Below, one piece after another: positions 46,416 through 57,674 of a stretch of DNA of 64,000 bases. This stretch comes from Zymoseptoria tritici IPO323 (Eukaryota; Ascomycota; Dothideomycetes; Mycosphaerellales; Mycosphaerellaceae). Each line of letters starts with the position of its first letter. Within the stretch, counting starts at the first letter, position 1. A program made the translations under genes and the position numbers. The notes beneath the pieces were generated by a model. The model was not told the DNA's origin. It was given only the letters and a program-made list of their open reading frames with translations, and made no database searches. The stretch spans positions 3,472,001-3,536,000 of the forward strand of contig NC_018218.1 in NCBI RefSeq assembly GCF_000219625.1. Reading direction: 5' to 3'.

Positions 46416-48164
46416 CTACTCAAGGTTCTTGTAGAACTCGTAGTCCTTGAGAATAGCCTTCCGAATATTCGCCCTAAACCCACCACTCTTCTTTCCCTTG
46501 CCCTTCTCATCATCGCCCTGAATCTTCACCGCCGCAGCAGGCAATCCGACTTCAGCGCCGGCCCGCGTTGAGCGTCCAGTCTTGATTCCCGCAATCTCGT
46601 GGATGTTCAACTCCTTGCGCTTTGTAGTCGGAGCGGAAGGCGCAGGTCGATAGAGAGCTTTTGCTGCCGCGATGGCGGCGGGATTTGAGCTCGTCGTGGT
46701 CGTGGTCGTCTTGGAACTGGAGTACGTGAGACCAGGAGGACTAGTCAGGTTGCTCTGGGGCGCTGGTCGTGCTTTGGGGGCGAGTGGTGCCGGCTGAGCC
46801 TGGAACAAGAACTCACTCACGGACTGGGAGCGCTCGGATGGAGTTGGTGGCGGACTGGGATTCTTCGGCCTCGGAGGTGGTTGACGCATTCCCTTCCTCG
46901 CAACCGTGTACCGAAGAGTCGGAAGACCAGGATATCCGTAGCCTGGCGTGTCTGGTATGGGACCTCGACCCGATGGCGTGGTGGAGTAGACGGAAGTCGG
47001 AGAGAAGGGGCGCTGCGGAGTGTAAAGCAAATCTTGGTATTGCTTCTGAAGCATGGACTTGCGATTCGTCTGGGACGTTGGAGAAGGAAAGTCGGGGGTT
47101 TCGGAGCGGAAAGTGTATATCTCGCTCGGTGCCGGGTTGGGAGAGAAGCGGAGGGATTGGTGTTGTTCGTACATGCGAGTCCCGCGCTTTTCCTTCTTGG
47201 TGGAGGGGAAGCTGGGCAGTGGACCAGGACTGAGAGATGCGTAGAGGTCTAAAAGTTCATCATCTAGGTCCTGGCTGGGTTGGGAAGCGTTGAAGGGCTG
47301 GTAGGACTTGCGCCCAGGTTCTTTCTCGGTTGTCTTGGGGCGGGACTTGAAGACAAGTGGGCCAGGATGCAGACTAGTCGGATGCGCGGCCTTGACATCC
47401 GGCAGAGGCGCAGGTTCCGCGATGGCATTGAGTTTATCAAGCGCTGCTTGTCGGATCTCCTCGACTGTCAGGCTTTCATCCTCTGGCGGGTCGTCAAATG
47501 CTGAAGCCGGGATCTGTGGGTCCAGATACGGAAGACATGGGAGAGTCGGAGGCCTACCGTCCTTTGTGGGTCCTCCGTAATGATACTTAGTGGTATCCGG
47601 AGGCTGCGTGATCATCGCAGAGAAGCCGCGCACGCCATCCAGAGCTGCGACCGTCTCAGCGTACGATGTCCTCGCTGCGCGTGTACGGTAGACCGAGGAT
47701 GGGTTGACTTGCTGAGGGAAGTCCTCGGTCCTCGGTGACTCGGCACCGCCATGGAAGCGGTAATGTTCGACAGGAGAGTACTCCTCGACGATTGCGGTGG
47801 CAGGTGAAGGCATAGCTGGAAGTACAGCTCCAACTGCTGGATGGGAGAATCTTACCGAGTGCCTCACTGGACCGGAAGATGGCTGTTCGAGGGCAGCAAG
47901 GGTTGCTTCGTGAATTGCGAACGTTTGGCGACGAATACGAGGATCTGTAGTAGCTGGGTCGAGGAATGAGCGCACAGTGCCTCTTGACGGAGGCGGCAGA
48001 TATGAAAAGGGTACGTCGTTGTCGGTTGAGTCGACTTCTTTCTGTGGACGATTGAAGAGCTTCCTGAGCTTCTTCAGCGACTTCTTCGATACCAGCGAAG
48101 CTTGCTTGCAGACCGTTCGAATGCTCGAGACGAAGGGCTGCTGCTGGATTGTTTGGGCAGGCAT
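46416..48164 (-). CDS. Unrecognised disordered protein, 582 aa
   Basis: A single exon from MPAQTIQQQPF to FYKNLE. A basic patch lies near residues 25-45 (KKSLKKLRKLFNRPQK). The protein is otherwise dominated by Pro, Ser and Thr with repeated PPPS, SPPPTPSE and TTTTTTSS runs, and ends in a short basic/hydrophobic segment (KSGGFRANIRKAILKDYEFYKNL). The long uninterrupted frame with protein-like codon choice, and the conserved-looking terminal segment, support a real gene. No domain is recognised. The basic patch could bind membrane or nucleic acid, but this is only a possibility. Confidence 0.6.
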   Translation of the reverse strand: MPAQTIQQQPFVSSIRTVCKQASLVSKKSLKKLRKLFNRPQKEVDSTDNDVPFSYLPPPSRGTVRSFLDPATTDPRIRRQTFAIHEATLAALEQPSSGPVRHSVRFSHPAVGAVLPAMPSPATAIVEEYSPVEHYRFHGGAESPRTEDFPQQVNPSSVYRTRAARTSYAETVAALDGVRGFSAMITQPPDTTKYHYGGPTKDGRPPTLPCLPYLDPQIPASAFDDPPEDESLTVEEIRQAALDKLNAIAEPAPLPDVKAAHPTSLHPGPLVFKSRPKTTEKEPGRKSYQPFNASQPSQDLDDELLDLYASLSPGPLPSFPSTKKEKRGTRMYEQHQSLRFSPNPAPSEIYTFRSETPDFPSPTSQTNRKSMLQKQYQDLLYTPQRPFSPTSVYSTTPSGRGPIPDTPGYGYPGLPTLRYTVARKGMRQPPPRPKNPSPPPTPSERSQSVSEFLFQAQPAPLAPKARPAPQSNLTSPPGLTYSSSKTTTTTTSSNPAAIAAAKALYRPAPSAPTTKRKELNIHEIAGIKTGRSTRAGAEVGLPAAAVKIQGDDEKGKGKKSGGFRANIRKAILKDYEFYKNLE

Positions 48165-49266
48165 AATACCTGGAAACCAGGTCGAAAAGAATGGCTTTCA
48201 CTTCTGTTGAACTGCACTGTCGAGTTGATCTGGACCGGCCAGTAGACTTTAACAGCGCTTGATTGTCGGTGGAGGCGGTTCTTGAATTCTGGAGGTGCGT
48301 CAAAGTCGAATCACTGGCATTGTGCTAGCCTTGTACCTTAATACCAAATTCACTCGATGAAAGCTTGGATCCTTACAAAGGTGTGTTGACAAAGGTCTCA
48401 AATGGCACAATGCTCAACGTTCTTTGTTGATTGTCAAGAGCCTTGATATCTTGTCAAAGGGTTGCAGTGGCAAGTCCAAAATCGTGGAAATTGATATCGA
48501 GCTCGACTGTGCGCCGAGCGCAGTAATGTTCCCGTCGTTTTCTGAGGATTGGGTCGTTGCTCTTCGCCTAACGTCTTGTATCCGCGGCCATATGAGATTG
48601 TCTTACCTACCGAGGCCAGTCTTAGTCTGGCGATGACTGTTGAGACATACGACAAAAGGCTGGTATGGATACATGGCCTTCAGTGCCGTGGTACCACGCT
48701 TGCTGAACATCGTGTCTATCTGTCTTCATCGCCCTGCAGCGCTTTCAGTCAACGAAGTGATGTTTCCGGGCCTGGGATGAAAAGCTCTGCTGCTGGCGCG
48801 CCTGTTGTTCAGCCGAGTTCGCAGCGAGCGGCGGAGGAGAGCTCGACTCGTTCTCTTCCACTCCGCCGTAAGATCGTCGAACGTTGACGCAGCAAGAGCT
48901 CGCGCCTAACTCATCCCAGAGAGTCGCTAATCCCTCTGACGATTCTCAGCTCAGTCCTTGTACGGACTCTCTCCGTGAATACTGCGTAATGCAGTAAGTT
49001 GTCGAGATCGGAGACTGCGACATGTGTACCTGCGAGGATCTGTGAAGCATTCCTCGAACGACAAAATGTTCAATGAGTACCAACACTGTGGGAAGATGGA
49101 GTGGAGTTTCTCTGAGGGCTGACGTTCACTTTCACTCGAGCGGAGGCAGGTCCGTTCTGACAGCTCCTCTCCCACGCCTTTGGCCTCTTCACATGCCGAT
49201 CAACAGCTGCTCGTCGACCGTCCAATTCGTCTTTCTCTCTCACCATCTCGAATCGCCCTTGCAGTC
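48165..49266. promoter_or_regulatory. Divergent promoter region, unknown gene / APS3
   Basis: 1102 bp between divergent starts. CT-rich leader sequence precedes the APS3 start (TCGTCTTTCTCTCTCACC). No other gene is seen. Confidence 0.4.
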
Positions 49267-49862
49267 ATGATTAACGCCGTATTGGTCTTCAACAACAACG
49301 GTCAGCCGCGTCTGACCAAGTTCTACTCCCAACTGGTATAAGCACTTTCCCCAGTCCATATATCGGTCCGCATCGACTAACACCTCTTCAGGACACCGCC
49401 GTACAGCAACGACTTCTCTCTGAAATCTTCACCCTTGTAGCTGCTCGACCCGCCAGCAGCTGCAATTTTCTTCCCCTCCCACCTCTTCTTGCGTCCTCCT
49501 CGACTTCCTCCAACCCCGCCGAACACAACGATGCGCCCTCCCTCGTAACCTACCGACATTACGCCACACTATACTTCATCGTCATCTCGACTTCGACCGA
49601 GTCTCCCCTCGCACTGTTGGACTTCATACAGGTCTTTGTCGAAGCGTTAGACAGGTTATTTGAGAATGTCTGCGAGCTGGATTTGATCTTCAACTTCGAG
49701 ACGCTGCATGCTGTATTGGGCGAGATGGTCGTGGGAGGCGTAGTGGTCGAGACAGGGCTGGAGAGAGTGGTTGAGGGAGTGAGAGCACAGGGCAAAGTGG
49801 CTAAGAGGCCGGTCAATGAGAGTCGGCCGGGTATCGGACAAGGCATATGGGCGGGACGATGA
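49267..49862 (+). CDS. APS3: AP-3 adaptor complex sigma subunit
   Basis: Exons 49267-49335 and 49392-49862 are joined in phase 0, giving 179 residues. It begins MINAVLVFNNNGQPRLTKFY, the sigma-adaptin start. The specific AP-3 block then follows: YRHYATLYFIVISTSTESPLALLDFIQVFVEALDRLFENVCELDLIFNFETLH with VLGEMVVGGVVVET. A Ser/Pro/Ala insertion (about residues 45-70) is longer than in yeast or animals. The C-terminal 20 residues are basic. As the small subunit of the AP-3 heterotetramer it helps sort cargo from the Golgi to the vacuole. The signature EMVVGGVVVET separates AP-3 sigma from AP-1 and AP-2. Confidence 0.93.
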
Positions 49863-50474
49863 AGAACATGGCTGGACAGGAGACTCTCTCCATATGATTG
49901 GAAGAATGATTATTCGTACGGCAACACGGATCAAGAGACCACGAGCATACGCGATATCGTCACCGGCGTCGAGGGCTTGACAGCTTCGCAGTCTTATGGA
50001 AAGCTATGCTGGCCTGAGATCAACGTCACAGATGCGAGCCACGCAAATACGCGCATGGCTGGACGGTAGAATTGGTGACACGGACTGTCCATACGGCCAA
50101 AAAGCTGGAGCGATCCGGGGTTGCGGGTATCAGACCTGCCGGGCTGAGACTTCGGACATTGCTAGACTCGCAGCATTTGGCGATGGAGAGGTGCGTGGTG
50201 TGGAAGTGCAGATACAGGCGTTAGCCGCAAGAAGTACAGCTCAATTCACGCTCTGTATAGCGACGCCATAGCAGAACACGCATCGCGATGAAGTCGTGAT
50301 CAGAGCTACAGTCTGTAGGGTGTCGCCCATTGCAGGTCAGACCTGTTCTTCATCGCGGCCAGAGCAAGCCGTTCTTGAACTGGATCGCTCAGCGGTTCTT
50401 CAAGGATAGACCTTCGCTCACAAATGAACTGCTTCTTTCGAAACTACCACGGTCGCTCTTTTATCGGTACATAT
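49863..50474. other. Gap between convergent genes
   Basis: 612 bp between APS3 and ATP5 stops. Short frames only, no repeat or RNA gene recognised. Confidence 0.4.
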
Positions 50475-51268
50475 TTACAGAGAGTCCGAAAGGAGCTTGT
50501 TCATCTTCTGCATCTTCGATGAGACGCTGAGGTCAATCGTCTGCTCGCCAATCTCCACGATGAGGCCTCCCTTGATATCTGGGTTGACCTGTGATATATT
50601 AGTGCGTGCCCATACATGCAGAAACTACATCCTCGCACCTTTGTCACAACCTTCAACTTCTTGCTCTGTCCGGCGTACTTGCTCTTGCTGATCGACGTCT
50701 CGAGTTGCTTCACGATCTTGCTGTCCAATGCCGTGGCGCTGGTGATGGTCAACTCGACCTCACCACGCGAAGCACCCATCAACTGTCCGAACTTCTCCGC
50801 GACACCCTCCAGCACACTCAAACGGTTGTTCTCGGCAAGAGTCATGAGGAAGTTCTGGATGGTGTTGGTCTTGTCCTGCACGTTGATGCTCTTTTGGATC
50901 TCGGACACGATCTGCTTCTTGTCGTCCGAGCTGAGGGTGGGTGCGGTGAGGATGCCCTGGAGGCGCGCATCGTCCTTGAAGGTTTGCGACATGGTCTCCA
51001 TGGCTTTCGAGACGGCATCGAGGGAGTTGCTCTTGGAGGCGGCGACGTACTGACGGCGACTATGTTAGCTTGGCATTGGTGTCTCGGTCCATCGTGAGAT
51101 ACGCACGAGAGCGCTGGCATAGGTGCCATCGACGCCGAAGAGCTCAACAGGAGGCCTGTTGTCGGCTGCAGGCCTTGCGGCGCTGACAGCAAAGGATCGG
51201 GTAGCGGCGAGCTGAAAGCGAGGAGCTGCCACACGGGCAGTCCTGGATGCTACACGTCCGGCGAACAT
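50475..51268 (-). CDS. ATP5: Mitochondrial ATP synthase OSCP subunit
   Basis: Three exons, 51268-51107, 51049-50639 and 50588-50475, all phase 0, give 228 residues. The N-terminus is an Arg/Ala-rich presequence (MFAGRVASRTARVAAPRFQLAATRSF). The mature part begins near PPVELFGVDGTYASALYVAAS, the usual OSCP opening. It continues with FLMTLAENNRLSVLEGVAEKFGQLM and ends with VNPDIKGGLIVEIGEQTIDLSVSSKM, the conserved C-terminal OSCP signature. OSCP sits on top of F1 and links it to the peripheral stalk in the inner mitochondrial membrane. Length and ends match the fungal family. The call is secure. Confidence 0.96.
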
Positions 51269-52219
51269 GATTGCGGTGGTGTTGTGGGAACGGCTGAGTG
51301 GTGAGAGGGACGTCTGAAGTCGACACCGTGCCGAGTTGCTTCTTGCAATGAGGATGAGGTTCGGGACGGGACTATCCGGAGCAGAAGTCACTTCACTTCT
51401 TGGCAGAAGTCGCTTTACTTCTTGACTTCACACTCCACCAACGATCAACCATTGACATTCCATGCAGAATTCACTCCAGGCATCGCTGCTCGCACTGTGC
51501 CTTGGGAAGACGAGCGCTGTGCGGAAGCCAAAGCAACACGCATGAAGCCTCGATTGTCGCTCGTGCAAATGATCTGCTCGACATCCGGACCCTTCATGAT
51601 GGGCAATCCCCCTGAGCAGCTGATGCATGTCGTTCTGTTGTGACGTGGTGGAGGACATATGTTCGCTTCTATCTTATCCACGATGTGCATGGCATCTTTC
51701 ATGATGCCCTACGCACTTCATCTGATCGTATCCCAAGGCGCCGTTCAGCTGTTCCAGAGCAGTCAAAGCTCGAGGTTTGGTCTCCTGGTTTTTTTCACAA
51801 TACAAGAGATTTAGCACGAGGTCACTTGGAGGTTATTATTGTTCACGTTACAGCACTATTGTCAGGCCGTTTCTGCATAGGATGGGAGCGGATATCCTTT
51901 TCTCCCAGCTGCTCTTCCTCTCTCCCATTTTATCAACACTTCTCCCACATTTCAAGCAGAGTCGCCCGTCCAACCAGATCCGTGTACACGCAGAAGCAAT
52001 TCACTTACCATTCACGAGACCGACCCACTTTTCCCCGCGTGCTCTGCCCACACTTTAGTGCGCATTCTCCCTCGACTCTACCACCACCACCTCAACATAC
52101 CGAAACGTCGCAGGTAAGACATCCGGCAGCTCATTGACTGCGCATGATCTAACGGCACCTCGCAGAACAACACCAACATCATCAACACCAACATCAATCT
52201 TACCTTCACCTGCCTCAAC
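51269..52219. promoter_or_regulatory. Divergent promoter, ATP5 / zinc-finger-like gene
   Basis: 951 bp between divergent starts. The right-hand 320 bp are CT-rich leader. A probable 5' UTR intron lies at 52114-52165 (GTAAGA to CTCGCAG with CTAAC branch site), leaving an AAC/ATC-rich leader segment directly before the ATG. Confidence 0.5.
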
Positions 52220-53184
52220 ATGGGTTGCCTCAAGGTCGGCCACTCACACGCTTGGCCCACCCGTGGAACTCTCACGATTCAGCGCTGCGAGATTCGCTGC
52301 AATTTCTGCACCGGAGATGCCGGACTCAAGGATTGGAAGTACGCCTGGTTCTTGCGTCGCCACGTACGCGCGATCCACGTCAAGAAGGGGCTCTACAAGG
52401 GGCTTCGGGTCGATTGTGGCTGGTAAGCACTTCACCTACTCACTCGAGCGCTCTACACCACCTAACACAACACAGGAACGATGAGATACCCCGAGACGCC
52501 GATCCAGCCATGCAAGGCCTGTTCAAGCAAGAATTTAAGCAGGAGTCCGCCGATGATGCTGGTTACGTTCCGCAAAATACCCGCATGGAGAACAATCAAC
52601 TCCCACTTCCAGACTTCGTTCCCCAGATCGGTCACAACAACTTCGGCGCCGGCGCTTTCAACGGCCAAGACCTGTCAAACCAGTACATGACCGACGAAGC
52701 TCTCCTCGAGCTCATCAAGCGCGAAGAGCGTGGCGATGTACAGGTTCCCACCTTGGGCGATGAGGATGTCCACGGCGATGGACTGTACAACCAGACTCCG
52801 CGTGCCGTTACCGAATTCGAAGCCTTTCTCACCGACTGCTTGGCTGAGACTGGATATGTGGAGGACGAGCAAACTGGAGACATCACCGACCTCACCGACC
52901 ATCCCACTCCCACCGATGAGCCACCACTTCCGATTGCTCCTGGCCGCTTCTACATGCCGGACGTGACTGCCACAGATCAGGAGGAAGACCAGGAAGAAGA
53001 CCGCCCTCTGGCCGAGATCATGCGCGTCGGTGTCCCGATGGAGCATGACGCACAGCACAACCACTTGATGTCGATGCTGAGTCAGGTCTCGAGCACAATG
53101 CAGGCTCAGGGCGTGCAGGTTAACGAGATGCTGCCAACTATCGAAATCTTCATTCGCTCTTTGGTGCAGAGCTCCGGCTTGTAG
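52220..53184 (+). CDS. Zinc-finger-like protein of unknown function
   Basis: Exons 52220-52422 and 52476-53184 are joined through TG|G (Trp), giving 303 residues. The N-terminal third holds Cys and His in a C2H2-like order: CNFC, then 17 residues, then the helix-like WFLRRHVRAIH, that is C-x2-C-x17-H-x4-H. The LRRHxRxxH helix resembles C2H2 fingers, but the loop is five residues longer than usual. Residues 80-250 are acidic, with Asp/Glu and Pro runs that could act as an activation domain. The C-terminus has an amphipathic helix-like part (NHLMSMLSQVSSTMQAQ, EIFIRSLVQ). A single-finger transcription regulator is plausible but unproven. The frame and splice are well supported. Confidence 0.65.
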
Positions 53185-53843
53185 CCTTAGCTTCAGGCCA
53201 AGAATTCTGGCGCAAGAACAACTTCACTACAGCATCGGGCGTTTTTCTTAAAAGTAGTCAAGGGCGTTTTGGGCAGGAATCATGCATGGGAGGGACGCAT
53301 TGCTTTTGATCGGGGACATCATTGTTTGAACGGCGCATGGGAGTTCGGAACAGGTCACACGGAGTGATCACGTACTACGAGGATTTCATTTGCGGAATCA
53401 GGAAAAGATGCTTGTGACAAGGCATCAGCATTATGCTATCGGGGAGACTCAAGCAATTCAGGCTCTGCAGATGAGGCATCAGGGACACAGGCTCCCGGTA
53501 TGGCTTTGGGCCGTTCCCATGGGACGACCAACAGAATCAGAAGCTTGTATATGCTTTAAGAATGACAGAAAATGTTTGTGCATCAGTGCTTTCAATGTTC
53601 GTTGAATTATATGCGTGTCTCCGCAGTATGCTACGCACTGTCGTGCGATCATCCTCCCTGCGGCCTTTCATGAGTATCAATTATCTGGAGCCTATCATAC
53701 TTTTCAGGCTTCAAGCTTTGTTACCGCAGCTGTCACGGAATGCCGCACGTTGACCTGACGTGAGCTTTCGTTCACGTTGACACCCTGTCAGTCGTACAGC
53801 CTAGAGCATGAATGCACAGTGCCGGACCTCGGATTGAGAAGCT
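53185..53843. other. Gap between convergent genes
   Basis: 659 bp between the zinc-finger-like gene and the Fyv6-like gene. No coding or RNA signal is recognised. Confidence 0.4.
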
Positions 53844-54637
53844 TCAGTCGTCTTCGTCAGACGAATAAGCGACGAGGCCGAGTCCACTCCCGGGCTGCGG
53901 AGGAGGCGACACTGACGGCTTTGGGATAGCTGCGGGAGCATTCGACACTTCCTTCACTTCACTGCTCCCCGAGTTGGCATTCTTTGATGCGCTCACATCG
54001 GCCGAAGCAGTCTTCCCAGCAGGCTCCGCCGCACCGGTCGCTGTCCCTGAAGCCGGACTCTCGTCCTTCACAGCCTCGCCAGGGGTCTTCGCACCAGAAG
54101 AAGCTTTGCGCAACTTCACGCCTCCTAGCACATCTTCTCTTCCCTTCTTTCGCTTCCGCGACACCGTCCAACTACTCGTCTCGACCGGTGGTTCTGGCAA
54201 TACGTCCATGACTTTCGCAGCCTGTTCAGCTTCCTGCTGCTGCCTCTTGAACGCTTCCAGCTCTTCCCGGGTCTGCTTCCTCACCGCAGCTTCCTGTTTT
54301 CTCGTCGACTCGAGCACCGAGTCCAGGAATTCTACATCGTCCTCATCTAGAGCCTGGAATTGGTTCCTCAATTTGATACTCTCCTCGAAGGCGTCTTGCT
54401 TAGCCGCTGCCATGAGAACCTCCCCCGCGGTCAGCTGTATGCCCGGACTGTCGTATCACGCCGTTCCAAGTCACCTTTGTTCGCCTCTAGCGTTTCGAAG
54501 AGTGATTTGCCGGAGTTTGCCTGTGCTTGAGCGGCCTTCTCGGCACGACGAGCATCGAGTTCGGATTGCGCTTTTAGCCATGCTTCGTCTCGCTCTGTGG
54601 GCTCTTCATTTGTGCCGCCAGGTACGAAGCGCGACAT
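53844..54637 (-). CDS. Fyv6/FAM192A (NIP30) family protein
   Basis: Exons 54637-54475 and 54406-53844 are joined through G|CG (Ala), giving 241 residues. Residues 1-110 carry the FAM192A/Fyv6 N-terminal domain. It starts MSRFVPGGTNEEPTERDEAWLKAQ, continues GKSLFETLEANKAAKQDAFEES, and then has LRNQFQALDEDDVEFLDSVLESTRKQE, the diagnostic block. A basic patch follows (SRKRKKGRED). The C-terminus is Ala/Ser/Pro-rich and ends in an acidic DEDD. Yeast Fyv6 acts in the second step of splicing, and human FAM192A binds the proteasome activator PA28 gamma in the nucleus. The domain assignment is firm, but which role applies here is inferred. The head-to-head neighbour is NHP2, with a 310-bp shared promoter. 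Confidence 0.88.
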
Positions 54638-54947
54638 GACGAGGGATGGTATGGGTGATCTGAAGTGGTGTTCCGAGGTCAGCAGACCTGTGGTGGCTTG
54701 GTGGTAATGCAGTGAGTCCGTGGCCCCGCTCGACCTGCACTGCACGACTTGCACCTCAGTGGTATGGAGTGTGCAGAGGTAAATCCAAGAGATCGGAGGT
54801 AAGGTAGCTCGTATTCTCGTATAGGTAGGGAGCTGGTAATGCCAAGGCGACTTGGGCAACTTTTTGAGAGAGCTTTAGAAAACCTCAGCAGCTCACCTTG
54901 AAGTTCCCGCAATTCCACCACTATATTCACATTACAATAACATCACA
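54638..54947. promoter_or_regulatory. Short divergent promoter, Fyv6-like / NHP2
   Basis: 310 bp serve two divergent RNA-related nuclear genes, a splicing-type factor and an H/ACA snoRNP protein. Co-regulation is plausible. No motif is claimed. Confidence 0.45.
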
Positions 54948-55677
54948 ATGGCCAAAGACAAGAGCGAATCCGAGAAGCGCGAGCGCAAGGAGTTGAAGAA
55001 GGAAAAGCGCAAGAGAGACGACGGCGAAGAGCAGACACCAAAGAAGGACAAGAAGGAAAAGAAGAGAAAGACCTCAGAGGATGACACTGTGATGGACGTC
55101 GACGGCGCATCGCTCGTCCAGGTCGAGGACGGCGACGACAAGAAGACTGTTCTCGCAATTCCTCTCGCCGCATTGGTGCCTTTCGCGAACCCATTGGCCG
55201 ACGACAAGAGCCAGAAGAAAGTTCTCAAGAGCGTCAAGAAGGGTATGTTCCAAGCACAAAATGTGGCCATTGACCATCTGCGACAATATCTAACAAGACC
55301 GCACAGCTGCCAAAGCCAAAGCCCTCAAACGCGGCGTAAAAGAATGCGTCAAATCCATCCGCAAATCCCCACCATCCACGCCCGCCAGCCTGGCCTCCTC
55401 CGCCCTTCCCAACGGCATCGTAATCCTCGCCGCCGACATCTCACCCATGGACGTCATCAGCCACATTCCAGTGCTATGCGAGGACCACGGAATCCCCTAC
55501 ATCTACGTCCCTTCGCGCGCGGAATTGGGCGCGGCGGGAAGCACGAAGAGGCCGACGAGTGTGGTCATGTTGACGCCGGCAGTGGGAAAGAAGGGCGAGG
55601 GCGCGGAGGAGTGGGCGGAGGCGTATAAGGAGCTTGCGAAGTTGGCGCAAAAGCTGGGCCAGCACGTGAAGGTCTGA
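54948..55677 (+). CDS. NHP2: H/ACA snoRNP protein Nhp2
   Basis: Exons 54948-55242 and 55307-55677 are joined through G|CT (Ala), giving 221 residues. The first 50 residues are a highly charged Lys/Glu tail (KKEKRKRDD, KKDKKEKKRK), a likely nucleolar signal. The L7Ae/Nhp2 RNA-binding fold follows. It contains ALKRGVKECVKSIRK, NGIVILAADISPMDVISHIPVLCEDHGIPYIYVPSRAELG and the end TSVVMLTP. Nhp2 binds box H/ACA RNAs with Cbf5, Gar1 and Nop10 for rRNA pseudouridylation. The order of motifs and the charged N-terminal tail favour Nhp2 over Snu13 or ribosomal L7Ae, which lack it. It is longer than yeast Nhp2 because of the tail. Confidence 0.93.
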
Positions 55678-56039
55678 GAGAGTATGGATACGGGTCTTGG
55701 GAAATGGCGTTCTTCTTACTTTTCCGCTACGAGGGAGAAATGAGACGAGATGGGAATCGCATGGCGTTTGTCAGTTTACTGTGTCAAATATGGACTGTCT
55801 ATACAAGTGGACAAATTCGACGAGTCAACCTGATTCTTTTCATTGCAGTCGGCGTCAAGCGAAGCAGTTCACATGGCGTGGTGGAATTCCGTAGAAATCA
55901 AGGTCACATGCAGTGGCTTCTGAAGTCTCTCAGCGCTGCAGGTTCTATACATTATGTGGAAGCACTATCTATCTGGTCATTGTCATCATCATGGTATCGG
56001 AAATAGGACTGCTCCAAAGACGCCAACTCAACCCACTCC
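55678..56039. other. Gap between convergent genes
   Basis: 362 bp between NHP2 and the GGPP synthase stops, presumably 3' UTRs. Nothing else is seen. Confidence 0.4.
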
Positions 56040-57674
56040 TCAAGCAATCGACGCACCACCGGCAGCCGGAGTCAAAACACCACGCTGGTGGTTCCTATCC
56101 ACCCTCAATTTCTCCAGAATAGTCTTCATCTGCTCTCCTCTCCCTCTGCCAGCGTCCACCTCGTCCACCTGCGTCAAAGCCTTCTTCGTCAATCCGCGCA
56201 ACACCTTCCGCGTGTATGAGAAACTGCCCGCGCGATCCATGTACGCCACGGCATACTTCTTAACTTCATCATCCGTCGTCTTCTGCTTGAGGATATTAAT
56301 GAGCACCAGATTTCCCGGATCCGCACGAATGGCGTGAATGATGGGAAAGCTGAATTTGCCCTCCGTCAAATCTTCGCACAATCCTTTGTTCTGCGTGTAG
56401 ATTGTGTCGCTGAGATTCTTATAATCGTCGAGGATCTGAAACAGCAAGCCGATCGTGTTGACCAAAGGCACGTAGTCATTACGTTGGAATGGGTCCGGAT
56501 GTGCGTTGTGGGAAGGCGACTCGGCGCACATGAGTTTGATGGCGAGACGGAAGAGGCCGCCGGTTTTGTTGCCGACCATTTCGAGATAGTCGTCTTCGCT
56601 GGGGCAAGTGAGAGTGTCGCGCCAGAAGAGGTCCATACCTTGGCCGCGGTGTAGGTTGACGAGTTCTTCGGTGTAGATCTGGATGACGGCCGGGTTGTTG
56701 AGAATGGCAAGTTCTTTGAGGGCGCAGAAGTAGACGTAGTTGGCGCTGTTGATTGTCTGCGCGGTGCCGAAGACGTTGTGAGCCACGGGTATGCCTCTTC
56801 GAAGCTGGCTGTTGTCTTCAACGTCGTCGATGAGGAGGGATGCGGTATGTAGCATGGCTACCACTCGTCTGATGACATTGAGAGATTCCTCTGGTACATC
56901 CAGCCATGCGTTGAAGGCTGCGATGAGTTGCGATCGAATGTCTTTGCCGGGGTGCGACTCCAAATAATTGAATGGGCCTTTGAGTATGTTCTCCTTCTCC
57001 TTCGTCCAATTGAGACTGCTCCCGCGGACCAGGTCGTCCCGCAACGGCGGTGATTGTGAGAACTTATCCATTTGTGAGAAGTTCACCTCGCTTTTGCTCC
57101 ACCTGGGTGAAGTGTCCCCTTCCTTCTGTTTATGCTTTGGTCCTTCCGGGCTTTTCCCAGTCATCCACTCGCGCTCATGGGCCTCCTCGCGAATCCGCAG
57201 TTCCTCTGATACAGATCCCAAGCTTTTCTTTCTTGACGTCTCCTTTGGACTGTCGCCGATGAGGCTGTGCCTGCTGGATCTGCGAGCTGGAATTCGAATC
57301 GAGCCTGGAGCGGGCGTTGAATTTATGGAGACGTCGGAAGTCGCGGACGGAACTCGATGGTGGCTGACGGATTCGCTGGTGCTGGTGCGTGTCGGCGAGG
57401 AGTACTGCATGATCGCATCGATGGATTTCTCGTGTCTTATAGAAACATGCCGCCTGGGTAGAATGGCTACCCCGCTTGCAGGCAACGCAGGCAACGCAGG
57501 CAATAAAGAGTAGGTGGGCGGCCTGTGCCTGCTGACAGCTTTGTGCAGCGGAGCTCGGCTGACTGGCACTGGGAAGATTTCGGTGGGTTCTGTCGAAGAG
57601 CGGGCGCGAGTTCTGGCCGTGGCCGTGGGTTGAGTGTTGTTGGAGCTTCGAGGAAGAAGCGCCGAGTCAGCCAT
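56040..57674 (-). CDS. Geranylgeranyl diphosphate synthase
   Basis: An intronless gene of 544 residues. The catalytic prenyl-synthase domain begins near residue 230 ([26 protein letters not shown]). It shows the first Asp-rich motif in [17 protein letters not shown] and the second in [48 protein letters not shown] and [11 protein letters not shown] are further short-chain GGPPS landmarks. It adds isopentenyl diphosphate to make C20-GGPP for Rab prenylation and, in fungi, carotenoids or diterpenes. The first roughly 225 residues are Ser/Arg/Pro-rich and disordered, much longer than in yeast Bts1. No terpene cyclase is nearby, so this looks like the housekeeping copy. Confidence 0.94.
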   Translation of the reverse strand: MADSALLPRSSNNTQPTATARTRARSSTEPTEIFPVPVSRAPLHKAVSRHRPPTYSLLPALPALPASGVAILPRRHVSIRHEKSIDAIMQYSSPTRTSTSESVSHHRVPSATSDVSINSTPAPGSIRIPARRSSRHSLIGDSPKETSRKKSLGSVSEELRIREEAHEREWMTGKSPEGPKHKQKEGDTSPRWSKSEVNFSQMDKFSQSPPLRDDLVRGSSLNWTKEKENILKGPFNYLESHPGKDIRSQLIAAFNAWLDVPEESLNVIRRVVAMLHTASLLIDDVEDNSQLRRGIPVAHNVFGTAQTINSANYVYFCALKELAILNNPAVIQIYTEELVNLHRGQGMDLFWRDTLTCPSEDDYLEMVGNKTGGLFRLAIKLMCAESPSHNAHPDPFQRNDYVPLVNTIGLLFQILDDYKNLSDTIYTQNKGLCEDLTEGKFSFPIIHAIRADPGNLVLINILKQKTTDDEVKKYAVAYMDRAGSFSYTRKVLRGLTKKALTQVDEVDAGRGRGEQMKTILEKLRVDRNHQRGVLTPAAGGASIA

